From: Prochlorococcus sp. AG-363-L02
GTDB taxonomy: Bacteria; Cyanobacteriota; Cyanobacteriia; PCC-6307; Cyanobiaceae
Length of the DNA: 24,917 nucleotides
Direction of reading: 5' to 3'
Assembly: GCA_003280185.1 (NCBI GenBank)
Contig: QCFP01000011.1
Span: forward strand, 1 to 24,917
Position numbers and translations under genes: made by a program. Below are positions 16,914 to 24,917 of this stretch, piece by piece (position 1 is the first letter of the stretch; the number at the start of each line of letters is the position of its first letter). A model generated the notes under the pieces. That model did no database searches. It saw only the letters and a program-made list of their open reading frames with translations, and was not told the DNA's origin.

Positions 16914-17764
16914 GAGATATCGCAGTAGTGGTTGGAAAGATAAGTAGCTAAATCGGTGTGAAGCGCATGAGAGCCCCTGTAGACAATTACTTGTGCTTTT
17001 GGGAAACCAACAATAGATAAATCACCGATCAAGTCCAAGAGCTTATGCCTTACAGGCTCATCTGAGAATCTCAATGGAGGATTTAGCCACTTTTTGCCAT
17101 CACAAACCAAAGCATTTTCTAAAGATGCGCCTTGAATCAAGCCCGCTGCTCTCAGCTCTTCAACATTATCCAAAAAACCGAATGTCCTTGCTGGAGCAAT
17201 CTCTTTTACAAATTTTTCTGGGGTTAACTCAATAGAAAAAATTTGCTTCCCTATAGCTGCCTGAGGAAAGTCAATAGCACCTACCAAACAAAATCTTTCG
17301 GAAGGGGTAGCAGTAATAACACTTGTTTTCCTATGAAAAAGAAGTGGAGCATCAAGAGATATTTGATTTCTTCTAGGAGTTTCTGCAGGGGTAACGCCAA
17401 CCTCCTCAATAGCCTGAACCCAACCCAAGGCAGATCCATCCAAAATAGGAACTTCCTCCCCAGAAACTTGAATCTCCACATGGCTAAGACCACACCCTCC
17501 CAAAGCCGCTAAGAGGTGTTCCACAGTTGCCAACTTACGGCTGCCGAAATCAAGAGTTGTGCAAAGAGCACTCTCTCTAAGTTGTTTAGTAGAGAGAGTT
17601 GTTGAGTTGCTTTGGTCGTCAATCCATGAGACATGAAAGCCCACCTTTGAAGAAGGCAAAAGCCTCAACGAGCAAATCTCTCCTGTATGAAGGCCAACTC
17701 CTTCACGAGTGACAACACCTGCAAGGGTCCAAGGAGCTTGATAATCAGCAGGCCAAATAGTCAC
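16910..17764 (-). CDS. lpxC: UDP-3-O-acyl-N-acetylglucosamine deacetylase
   Basis: The zinc-dependent committed step of lipid A synthesis. The 284-residue protein has GVGLHTGE (22-29), [19 protein letters not shown] (80-98) with E82 and zinc ligand H83, LDGSA (108-112), ARTFGFL (192-198), [11 protein letters not shown] (239-249) with ligands H240 and D244, and GSHALHTDL (264-272) with H266. All catalytic residues are present. The start is GTG 17764, sharing one base with the bamA stop (TAGTG). The order bamA-lpxC-fabZ-lpxA-lpxB differs from E. coli, where lpxC lies elsewhere and lpxD sits in this operon; no lpxD is seen here. Confidence 0.96.
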   Translation of the reverse strand: MTIWPADYQAPWTLAGVVTREGVGLHTGEICSLRLLPSSKVGFHVSWIDDQSNSTTLSTKQLRESALCTTLDFGSRKLATVEHLLAALGGCGLSHVEIQVSGEEVPILDGSALGWVQAIEEVGVTPAETPRRNQISLDAPLLFHRKTSVITATPSERFCLVGAIDFPQAAIGKQIFSIELTPEKFVKEIAPARTFGFLDNVEELRAAGLIQGASLENALVCDGKKWLNPPLRFSDEPVRHKLLDLIGDLSIVGFPKAQVIVYRGSHALHTDLATYLSNHYCDIS

Positions 17765-20031
17765 TAAAACTTCCAGCCAACTCCAAGATTAAAGCGCCAA
17801 TTACCTGAAAGTCCCTGACTTGCAGCTTCAAGACGTAGAGGCCCTACGGGAGTAGTGACGATAACTCCTGTACCTAGCGAATAACCAGCACCAGCCTTAT
17901 TAAGAAGCCTTCCAGGCTTCCCAGGTACTTTAGCTTGTGAGTCAAAAGAGGTTCCAGCATCAACAAAAAGCTCGCCAGCAACAATGCTCCATATAGGGAA
18001 TCGATACTCTAGAGAGGCCTCCCCAAAGCTTCTTCCAACTGCCAAGTCGCAATTATGCCAACCTCTGACTGAATTACCTCCACCCATACAAAAGGCCTCA
18101 TAAGGAGGTAATTGTCCGAAAATGGAGCCTCCTTTTACCTGAACACCTATGGCTTGAGGGCAATCAGCCTTTTCACCACGCTTAGGTCGACAACCTTTAT
18201 GAATTTTCAACCAATTAACTGGAAAAAAGCGCGTATAGCCAACTCGAGCCCTGTTAAAAGTAGGTGAACTTTCTCCTACCGATAGATATTGCTGTGTTCC
18301 AAAACTAAACACATCTCCAGATGTTGGATTTTTTGAATCATTCAAAGTGTTGTATGTAGCACCTGTTCTTAGTCCTATTAATTGATTTTCTCTAGCACAG
18401 TTAAAAGCTATGCAAATAACATCCCCATTAGGAACCTTTTTATCGTTTCTATCTCGAGTGCCTACCCCATAAGGACGTGATTCGCCAGAGAACGCAATAG
18501 GCTCAACTATTTGTGCATTAAGGCCAGCAAAAATTGTCCATGGAACCCTCTTATAAGGATTGCCATTGTTTAATGGCCTAGTAAAAACTAGGTTCCCTCC
18601 AGTTCTCTGGAGGGCTACAGCATTACCCTCATAATCAACCCAGCTAACATTACCATCATTAATTTTAGCTTCTCCTACTGAATTATATTTAGTCCGTCCA
18701 TGTGCATCAGTGCCCACTTCATAAGCATGCGGCGAGTCAGCATTATAATAATCAGAGGCACCACGAATGTTGCCATGCTCTTTACTCCTAAATGCCTGAG
18801 GAACATCTCTACTTAAGAATACTGAAGTCCTAACAGAAGTTCTATATGGATCACCCTTTATCCATGGATCTGCATATGTTAAATCTACCAATCCCCCGTA
18901 TTGACCATAGGTAAAGTTTGTGGAGGCACTCCAAGATCTTCCAAAAAGATTGCTTTCTTGTAAGCCAATTGTACCAAAGAGTCCTTGTGCTCCGCTATAG
19001 CCAAGTCCCCCTGACAAAGAACCAGTCGATTGTTCAATAATTCCTAAAAGAATAACAACAGTTCCGGGCTCTCCTGGAACAGGTTTAAGAGTAACCTTAA
19101 CATCACTAAAAAGAGAAGTCCCATAAAGACGCTTAATATCAGCCTCAAGTTGATTTCTATTGAATGTCTCACCTGGTTTAATTGATATCTCTCGTTTAAC
19201 AACCCAAGGTTTTGTCTTGCCTCTGATTTTATTTCCATTCTCATCTAGCGAATCACCCTCTTTACTTAAGAACTGAATTTCAACATTTGAAACAGAGCCT
19301 TCTAAAACTTTTAATTGAACAACTCCATTAGAAGTTACACGATTTGGGCCAGTTACCCTTGCCAAGGAGTAACCTTCTCCTAGATACCATTTCTGCAAGT
19401 CCTTCATTCTTAATTGCAATGAATTCAGATTTAAAGTACGTCCATATTCAGCTAAAAATATCTGATCTATAGTTTCTTCAGGGAGCCTAGGATCTTCTAT
19501 ATCTAATTCAACTTTTGTAAGGATAGGGTTCGGCTGGACCTTTACGAGGAGCTGAACTCCTAATGGCCCGTTGACTGGCTCAATACGAACACCAGAAAAC
19601 CACCCAGTTGCATAAATTGACTCCAAATCAACCTGCAAATCCTTCCGAGTAACAGTTCCACCTGGGCGGACTCCCATTGCGTCATACGCAGCGAGTTGAA
19701 GACGGTCACGCTCAGGGTGATCGCCTATCCCCTCAATAATCACCTCTGTAATTAAGACTGTAGGTTCATCGGTCTGATCCAAATCATCACCCTTTTGACC
19801 TCGCTGAGGCTCTGCATCTATTTTTTGGGTTGTTTCCTGGTCATTAGCGAGCAATAGTTTGCCCTTCTCTAAATCTGTTTCAACTGGATGAGCCTCAATG
19901 GCGTGAGAATGTATGGTTTTTTCTGCTGACTTTGAATGATCAGTAAGCAAAAAAACTGGCAGGGTCAAAACCAATCCAAATAAGCCTTTACGAAAAGCTT
20001 TAAATGATCGGGTTGAAGAGGATCTCTCCAT
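17764..20031 (-). CDS. bamA: Outer membrane protein assembly factor BamA/Omp85
   Basis: Inserts beta-barrel proteins into the outer membrane. From ATG 20031 the product is 755 residues: a signal peptide (about 1-36, basic start, hydrophobic core LVLTLPVFLL), a polar linker (37-90), three POTRA-like domains (about 92-165, 168-246, 248-335) as usual in cyanobacteria, and a C-terminal 16-strand barrel (about 340-755) with the loop-6 motif GNSVRGW and a terminal phenylalanine (GWKF). All six cysteines lie in the barrel as three close pairs (540/545, 614/624, 648/661), the last flanking VRGW. A TTG directly before the ATG (20034) is an alternative start. It follows purC by 44 nt and overlaps lpxC by one base. 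Confidence 0.95.
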   Translation of the reverse strand: MERSSSTRSFKAFRKGLFGLVLTLPVFLLTDHSKSAEKTIHSHAIEAHPVETDLEKGKLLLANDQETTQKIDAEPQRGQKGDDLDQTDEPTVLITEVIIEGIGDHPERDRLQLAAYDAMGVRPGGTVTRKDLQVDLESIYATGWFSGVRIEPVNGPLGVQLLVKVQPNPILTKVELDIEDPRLPEETIDQIFLAEYGRTLNLNSLQLRMKDLQKWYLGEGYSLARVTGPNRVTSNGVVQLKVLEGSVSNVEIQFLSKEGDSLDENGNKIRGKTKPWVVKREISIKPGETFNRNQLEADIKRLYGTSLFSDVKVTLKPVPGEPGTVVILLGIIEQSTGSLSGGLGYSGAQGLFGTIGLQESNLFGRSWSASTNFTYGQYGGLVDLTYADPWIKGDPYRTSVRTSVFLSRDVPQAFRSKEHGNIRGASDYYNADSPHAYEVGTDAHGRTKYNSVGEAKINDGNVSWVDYEGNAVALQRTGGNLVFTRPLNNGNPYKRVPWTIFAGLNAQIVEPIAFSGESRPYGVGTRDRNDKKVPNGDVICIAFNCARENQLIGLRTGATYNTLNDSKNPTSGDVFSFGTQQYLSVGESSPTFNRARVGYTRFFPVNWLKIHKGCRPKRGEKADCPQAIGVQVKGGSIFGQLPPYEAFCMGGGNSVRGWHNCDLAVGRSFGEASLEYRFPIWSIVAGELFVDAGTSFDSQAKVPGKPGRLLNKAGAGYSLGTGVIVTTPVGPLRLEAASQGLSGNWRFNLGVGWKF

Positions 20032-20075
20032 CAAAATGAACAGGCGTGCTGCTTAGCAGTGAATCTCCGGTGACA

Positions 20076-20828
20076 TTAAAGGCAGTTTCGGGGTTTAGCA
20101 CATGCCCCTTGTACCCGTTTGAGGACCTCACCGTAGGCTTCAAGTAAATTATCAAGATCCTGGCGAAAGCGATCCTTATCAAGAATCCTCGCTTTCGGGT
20201 CTGAAATTCTCTTATCCCAAAGCCTACATGTGTCAGGGCTTATTTCATCTGCCAAGACTATCTCTCCACTATTAATAATACCAAATTCGAGCTTGAAATC
20301 CACTAGTATTAAATCTATCTGGTTAAAAAATGATTTCAAAAAATTATTAACATTTTTAGCGATCGTTTCAATCTCTGACCTTTGTTGAGCAGTTAACAAC
20401 CCTAGTCTTTCCAAGCGAAGCTCAGTAAGCAGTGGGTCGCCTAATTGGTCATCTTTATAGTAAATGTCAAGCAAAGCTGGTGAAAGCTCAGTGCCCTTAA
20501 TAATCGGGGTCTCTTTGCAAAGAGACCCTGCGGCAATATTACGTAAAACGACTTCTAGGGGGATTACCTCCACTTTCCTAGCTGCCATCCAAGAATCACC
20601 AGCCACTCCCAAGTAATGAGTTGGGATCCCTTTAGTCTCTAACAACTCAAAAAGGCAAGCAGAAATCTGACAGTTCAAACGACCCTTATCCTCGAACTCA
20701 GCTTTTTTAACCGCATTAAACGCAGTCGCTGAGTTCTTAAACTCAATAAACACCTTCTGCTCATGCTCTGCCAGAAAGACACGTTTAGCTTTTCCTTCAT
20801 AGAGAAGAGAACCATGATTTGGAGTCAT
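20076..20828 (-). CDS. purC: SAICAR synthetase
   Basis: Phosphoribosylaminoimidazole-succinocarboxamide synthase, joining CAIR and aspartate with ATP in purine synthesis. The 250-residue protein has [11 protein letters not shown] (8-18), the nucleotide loop; [30 protein letters not shown], and [14 protein letters not shown], the family's C-terminal signature. Length is normal for a monofunctional PurC. It starts at ATG 20828, divergent from purD with 334 nt between. bamA follows 44 nt downstream on the same strand without a visible terminator, so purC probably heads or feeds the envelope operon. Confidence 0.97.
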   Translation of the reverse strand: MTPNHGSLLYEGKAKRVFLAEHEQKVFIEFKNSATAFNAVKKAEFEDKGRLNCQISACLFELLETKGIPTHYLGVAGDSWMAARKVEVIPLEVVLRNIAAGSLCKETPIIKGTELSPALLDIYYKDDQLGDPLLTELRLERLGLLTAQQRSEIETIAKNVNNFLKSFFNQIDLILVDFKLEFGIINSGEIVLADEISPDTCRLWDKRISDPKARILDKDRFRQDLDNLLEAYGEVLKRVQGACAKPRNCL

Positions 20829-21003
20829 GAGAATCAGTAGGAGACTTCAGCCATTAATTGAAATGGAGCTTAATTCTGCAATCAATCTCAGTCGATTTAT
20901 GACAAGAGAGGTTGGCAAAATGGTGTGGAAGGTCATTCTCCAAGAAGTTAGCCTTGGTAGAAGCCAACAAATTCCCCAATACAACTCAAGCAGATATACC
21001 TAG
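20827..21003 (+). CDS. Possible 58-codon ORF in the purC-purD intergenic region
   Basis: An open frame of 58 codons starting at ATG 20827, head to head with the purC start (they share 2 nt), and ending TAG 21001-21003. A GGAG at 20821-20824 lies 2 nt before the ATG, but inside purC and unusually close. The predicted peptide is basic and partly amphipathic ([20 protein letters not shown] at the start) with internal methionines at 13, 25 and 32. It resembles nothing I recognise. It could be a real small protein, or chance in a region that must hold the purC promoter. The remaining intergenic part to 21162 shows no convincing gene, hairpin or repeat. Confidence 0.2.
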   Translation: MRISRRLQPLIEMELNSAINLSRFMTREVGKMVWKVILQEVSLGRSQQIPQYNSSRYT

Positions 21004-21162
21004 GCAGTCAATTCACCTGAGGACATGCTTTATGGGGAAATCGAAAAAATGATTCCAATCCCATTTCAAATGAACCATTAAACCAGTAAAACCGAAAGAT
21101 GTGGTCTTTCCCAAGAACTCCCATCCCGCACTAATCAAGCCTCTCCTTCTTTAAAGATTTTC

Positions 21163-22479
21163 ATGCCTAGCTCCACCACTGTGAAAAAGGAATTGCCCCC
21201 GCTTCATCAAATACTCATCATTGGAAGTGGAGGACGAGAAAACGCTCTCGCTTGGTCACTTTCAAAATGTCCAGATGTAAAAGAGGTTTGGGTTGCTCCA
21301 GGGAATGCTGGGACAAATCAACACCATCGCTGCAGTTCTTTAGAAATTGGAGAGGAAAATTTTGAAGAACTCCTCAAGGCCTGTAAAGAGAAAAAAATCA
21401 ACCTCATAATAATTGGCCCGGAGGAACCTCTTGCAGCAGGTTTAGCTGAAAACTTTCGAGACCAAGGCCTTGCTGTATTTGGCCCATCAACTGAAGGCGC
21501 AAAGCTCGAGTCGAGCAAAGCATGGGCTAAAACTCTTATGAACGAAGCAGGGATACCTACTGCTAAACATTGGATAACCAATACAAAAAAAGAAGCCCTT
21601 GAAGTCCTTAACGGATTACAAAAAGCCCTTGTAGTAAAAGCAGATGGTCTGGCAGGAGGGAAAGGAGTAACTGTCGCCGAATCCATCAACGCCACCGCCG
21701 AAGCTATATACGACACATTTGAAGGGAAATATATATCTCCTTCAGAACAAGTTGTTCTTGAGGAAAAACTTGAAGGCCCTGAAGTTTCGGTTTTTGCTTT
21801 ATGCGATGGCAAAGAAATGGTGATACTTCCTACAGCCCAAGATCACAAGAGACTTAAAGATGGTGACAAAGGACCAAATACTGGAGGGATGGGTGCATAT
21901 GCTCCGACCCCACTCATCACTCCTGAGGGGCTAGAAAACATAAAGAAAACAATTCTTGAGCCAACCTTAAATGCCTTAAAGAAAAAAGGCATTGACTATC
22001 GAGGTGTAATTTATGCAGGTTTAATACTCACCTCATCTGGACCTAAAGTTATTGAATTTAATTGTCGCTTTGGCGATCCGGAATGCCAATCCTTAATGCC
22101 CCTATTAGGTCCAGAACTGGCGAAGGTTTTACAAGCATGTGCGCACGGTTGCCTAGAGTTAGCGCCTGAGCTTTCAACAAAAAATATCTGTAGCGCATGT
22201 GTCGTGGCAGTTGCCCCTGGCTATCCAAAATCTCCACGAACCAATGAAGAAATCAAAATTGATCTTCAAACTTCAGATAATCTGCAAATCTTCCATTCTG
22301 GAACCAAAATGGATAAAAAAGGGTCTTTTTTTACAGCTGGAGGAAGAGTTCTATCAATTACAGCACAGGCAGAAAGTTTTGAAGAGGCTTTTAATCTCAC
22401 CTATAAGGGCCTACTTGAAATTAATTTTGAAGGGATCAACTATCGTCGCGATATTGGCCACCAAGTCAGGAATTCTTAA
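21163..22479 (+). CDS. purD: Phosphoribosylamine--glycine ligase
   Basis: GAR synthetase, an ATP-grasp enzyme of purine synthesis. The 438-residue protein has the N-terminal Rossmann start ILIIGSGGRENALAWSL (17-33), VAPGNAGT (44-51), IIGPEEPLAAGL (83-94), the ATP-grasp glycine-rich loop KADGLAGGKGV (159-169), PTAQDHKRLKDGDKGPNTGG (223-242), and EFNCRFGDPECQ, the metal-binding end. It is about 15 residues longer at the N-terminus than the minimal family form; ATG 21163 is the first in-frame ATG. It is divergent from purC. nblS follows after 2-23 nt depending on its start. Confidence 0.97.
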   Translation: MPSSTTVKKELPPLHQILIIGSGGRENALAWSLSKCPDVKEVWVAPGNAGTNQHHRCSSLEIGEENFEELLKACKEKKINLIIIGPEEPLAAGLAENFRDQGLAVFGPSTEGAKLESSKAWAKTLMNEAGIPTAKHWITNTKKEALEVLNGLQKALVVKADGLAGGKGVTVAESINATAEAIYDTFEGKYISPSEQVVLEEKLEGPEVSVFALCDGKEMVILPTAQDHKRLKDGDKGPNTGGMGAYAPTPLITPEGLENIKKTILEPTLNALKKKGIDYRGVIYAGLILTSSGPKVIEFNCRFGDPECQSLMPLLGPELAKVLQACAHGCLELAPELSTKNICSACVVAVAPGYPKSPRTNEEIKIDLQTSDNLQIFHSGTKMDKKGSFFTAGGRVLSITAQAESFEEAFNLTYKGLLEINFEGINYRRDIGHQVRNS

Positions 22480-22502
22480 GCTTGGACTTGAATCTAGTCA
22501 GC

Positions 22503-24542
22503 ATGGCAAGCACATCTTCGCAAGCCATCTCTGATCGAGGAAAGAACCAACCTCCTCCTCAAGACCCTAAAGGGTTCTGGGAACGAGTAAAGATCTGGTG
22601 GTCTGAATTTAGCCTTCAAACAAAATTGCTAGCAATAGCAACCCTTGCGGTGAGCATTTTAATGACAGGCATCACCTTCTTTGTTCTTAATGGCATTCAA
22701 AGGGATGCTGGGATAAATGACACACGTTATGCAAGAGACTTAGGTTTATTACTTTCAGGAAATGTTTCTGAACTTATTTCAAAAGGGAAAGAGAGAGAAT
22801 TAGGAAATGTAGCGGAAAAATTTTGGCGATCAAGTAAAAGCCTGCGCTATATCTTCTTTGCTGACAAGGAAGGGTTGATCTATTTAGGAATCCCAGTAAG
22901 TGGAACACCTATTAATGGATATAGCGAATTACAACTTACTCGAAGATTAACACTACCTGAAAACTTCAAAAAACGATCTCAAAATCCTCTAATTAGACAA
23001 CACCTAACGCCGCAAGGACAAGTGACAGATGTATTTGTCCCATTAACATGGGAAGGTAAATTTCTTGGAACTCTTGCCCTTGGTGTTAACCCCAATGAAA
23101 AGGCCCTTGCGAATGCTGCACTTACTAGAGAAGTTACCGTAGCCGTTTTCATATCTATTTGGGTCTTAGTGATACTAGGCGCAGTTATAAATACACTTAC
23201 AATTACACGTCCAGTGAAAGAACTTCTCCGAGGAGTAAGAGAAATAGCTGCGGGTAAATTTGACGCAAGAATATCAATGCCAATAAGTGGTGAACTGGGT
23301 GATCTGTTAAACAGTTTCAATGCTATGGCATTACAGCTAGAAGCCTATGATGAGGCAAATATAGAAGAGTTGACATCTGCACAAGTAAAGCAACAATCTT
23401 TAATAGCTACAATGGCAGATGGAGCTTTATTACTTGACGAAGAAGGCAAAATTGTATTAGCAAATCCAACTGCAAAAAGATTATTTCGATGGGAAGGTAG
23501 GAATCTAGAAGGACAAGAACTGCTAAATGAACTTCCCGAAATACTATCAAATGAATTACATGACTCGCTAACATCTATTCTTAATAGATCAAGTGAAAGC
23601 AACGACATTCGTTGCAGCCTTGATGAGCCAAATAGGACTCTAAGAATAGTACTTCAATCGGTTAAAGACCCAAACAAAGAAACGCTAAAAGGTATTGCAG
23701 TTACAGTACAAGACCTAACAAGAGAAGTGGAACTAAATGCCGCACAAAGTAGATTTATAAGCAATGTTTCTCATGAATTAAGAACCCCATTATTTAATAT
23801 TAAAAGTTATATTGAAACACTTCATGATCTTGGAGATAAACTGAGTGAAGCGGAAAAGATAGAATTCCTAGGGGTAGCAAATTCTGAAGCAGACCGATTG
23901 ACAAGACTCGTCAACGATGTTCTTGACCTTTCCAAGCTTGAGTCTGGTAGATCAGTCCAGTTTGAATCAATAGATCTTCAACCTGCACTTGAACAAACAC
24001 TTAGGAACTACAAGCTCAATGCAGACGAGAAGAAAGTTCTTCTCAAGCTGGATTTAAATGAAGACATCCCAAAAGTACTTGGCAACTGGGACCTTCTTCT
24101 ACAGGTTCTAGATAATCTCGTAGGAAACGCCCTAAAATTCAATAAGGCTGGTGGCTTACTAATTCTTCGTTCTTATACATGGCCAGATACATGTACTGCA
24201 GAACCTCCAATAAACAAAGACTCTGCTCCTTTTTGCGAACTCATCTCACCACTCCCGAGGTTAAGGGTTGAAATTTCCGATACTGGTTCTGGCATCAGCA
24301 AGGAAGCTCAAGAGAGTATCTTCGATAGGTTCTACCGGGTTGAAAATTCTGTTCACACTGAGACAGGTACAGGCCTGGGGCTATCAATAGCACAAGGAAT
24401 TATTCAGAAGCATGGAGGAAAAATTGGCATAGCAAGTGAGCCAGGGACTGGAACAACATTTTGGTTTGACCTACCACTCGAGCAAGCTGATGCTGATGAA
24501 GTGTATCTACAGGCTGAGCGCTCAAACCAATTAGCCATATAG
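22503..24542 (+). CDS. nblS: Sensor histidine kinase, NblS/Hik33 type
   Basis: A membrane sensor kinase of the conserved cyanobacterial NblS (Hik33, DspA) group, which controls high-light, cold and nutrient responses through RpaB-type regulators. From ATG 22503 it is 679 residues: cytoplasmic N-terminus, membrane segment 1 (about 41-64), an extracytoplasmic sensing domain (65-208), membrane segment 2 (211-234), HAMP (235-288), PAS (295-403), HisKA with FISNVSHELRTP (phospho-acceptor H424), and HATPase with DNLVGNALKF (N-box), ISDTGSGI (591-598) and GTGLGLSIA (622-630). This complete domain order and the purD and kaiC neighbours support NblS. TTG 22482, 3 nt after the purD stop, is an alternative start adding 7 residues. 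It is convergent with kaiC. Confidence 0.88.
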   Translation: MASTSSQAISDRGKNQPPPQDPKGFWERVKIWWSEFSLQTKLLAIATLAVSILMTGITFFVLNGIQRDAGINDTRYARDLGLLLSGNVSELISKGKERELGNVAEKFWRSSKSLRYIFFADKEGLIYLGIPVSGTPINGYSELQLTRRLTLPENFKKRSQNPLIRQHLTPQGQVTDVFVPLTWEGKFLGTLALGVNPNEKALANAALTREVTVAVFISIWVLVILGAVINTLTITRPVKELLRGVREIAAGKFDARISMPISGELGDLLNSFNAMALQLEAYDEANIEELTSAQVKQQSLIATMADGALLLDEEGKIVLANPTAKRLFRWEGRNLEGQELLNELPEILSNELHDSLTSILNRSSESNDIRCSLDEPNRTLRIVLQSVKDPNKETLKGIAVTVQDLTREVELNAAQSRFISNVSHELRTPLFNIKSYIETLHDLGDKLSEAEKIEFLGVANSEADRLTRLVNDVLDLSKLESGRSVQFESIDLQPALEQTLRNYKLNADEKKVLLKLDLNEDIPKVLGNWDLLLQVLDNLVGNALKFNKAGGLLILRSYTWPDTCTAEPPINKDSAPFCELISPLPRLRVEISDTGSGISKEAQESIFDRFYRVENSVHTETGTGLGLSIAQGIIQKHGGKIGIASEPGTGTTFWFDLPLEQADADEVYLQAERSNQLAI

Positions 24543-24584
24543 AAACTACTCCTCCAAATATATATTATTTACCAGGAAAAGAAA

Positions 24585-24917
24585 CTAGGCTCTTTCTTCA
24601 TTAATGACCCTATGAGGAACACCACTAAAGATTTGCTCAAAGTTACTAAAGGAGTCTTTAATTTGTGGACCTTTTCCTGTAATTACGAACTCCCTTATCC
24701 TTTTGTCATGCCATGATCCTCGCATCTTAAAAACATTTACAGCTCTAGCCATCTCCCCTCTTATTTCGACATATTGAAGCAATAGGATAGTGTCAGTGAT
24801 AGTTGAAATATGAGAATCAGTTATAGAATGACTACCCATAAATTCTTCTGCTGTATTTGTAAAAAAACCTGCAATTTCTTCTTGCTTAGCATAACCAGTG
24901 ACGCCAATTACGAATTG
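24585..24917 (-). CDS. kaiC: Circadian clock protein KaiC, C-terminal part (5' end beyond window)
   Basis: The C-terminal 110 codons of the KaiC clock ATPase/kinase, in frame from base 24917. The CII-domain sequence is unmistakable: FVIGVTGYAKQEE, then SITDSHISTITDT holding the two autophosphorylation residues (equivalent to S431 and T432 of S. elongatus, codons at about 24801-24806) and T426, then QYVEIRGEMARAVNVFKMRG and KDSFSNFEQIFSG. The protein ends VINEERA, roughly 16 residues earlier than S. elongatus KaiC, removing most of the peptide that KaiA binds. It is convergent with nblS with 42 nt of AT-rich sequence and no clear hairpin between them. Confidence 0.97.
   Translation of the reverse strand, partial: QFVIGVTGYAKQEEIAGFFTNTAEEFMGSHSITDSHISTITDTILLLQYVEIRGEMARAVNVFKMRGSWHDKRIREFVITGKGPQIKDSFSNFEQIFSGVPHRVINEERA

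Noticed and set aside
21008..21124. 38-codon minus-strand frame in the purC-purD gap
   Set aside because: Short, unrecognised, no good ribosome site, and overlaps the likely promoter region; not supported as a gene.
24543..24584. Terminator between nblS and kaiC
   Set aside because: The 42-nt gap is AT-rich but shows no stable hairpin on either strand.

Overview
The window is a gene-dense, AT-leaning stretch of a cyanobacterial chromosome, most probably a marine picocyanobacterium of the Prochlorococcus type. The evidence is the combination of a KaiC C-terminus, an NblS/Hik33-type sensor kinase, cyanobacterial conserved families (recognised by memory as DUF3119, DUF3086, DUF1825), a cyanobacterial Omp85, tight gene packing and low GC. 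The short KaiC tail also fits a lineage without KaiA. No prophage, insertion sequence, CRISPR array, defence island or foreign block was seen. This looks like core genome, and the interesting signals are fine-scale ones.

Layout. 1-2043 (minus): glutamyl-Q tRNA(Asp) synthetase (3' end outside the window), an HU protein with a strong terminator after it, and a metallo-beta-lactamase-fold protein that seems to have lost its metal ligands. 2112-4187 (plus): a GlgX-type debranching enzyme, then tRNA-Gly(UCC) on the minus strand. 4363-8592 (plus): a tightly packed run of GPH-family transporter, MlaE-like lipid permease, DUF3119 membrane protein, DUF3086 coiled-coil protein and PlsY acyltransferase. 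8589-10967 (minus): DUF1825, tyrS and pyrF in one direction of transcription. 11206-13361 (plus): a GIY-YIG nuclease-like protein and leucyl aminopeptidase PepA. 13448-13660 (minus): a 70-residue unknown protein with a structured leader. 13795-20828 (minus): purC, bamA/omp85, lpxC, fabZ, lpxA, lpxB and msrA; from bamA to msrA the genes overlap or nearly touch. 21163-24542 (plus): purD and nblS, meeting the C-terminal end of kaiC (minus) at the right edge.

Themes. Two gene runs concern the envelope: lipid movement and phosphatidic acid synthesis (MlaE-like, PlsY and two unknown proteins), and lipid A synthesis plus outer-membrane protein assembly (LpxC, FabZ, LpxA, LpxB, BamA), ending in an exported methionine sulfoxide reductase. 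The rest is purine and pyrimidine synthesis, tRNA charging or modification, glycogen turnover and light/clock signalling. The best leads for new biology are three QxxLFT motifs in the N-terminal half of the GIY-YIG protein (possible sliding-clamp binding), the short KaiC tail, the lipid operon with two uncharacterised members, and the leader hairpin of the 70-residue gene.
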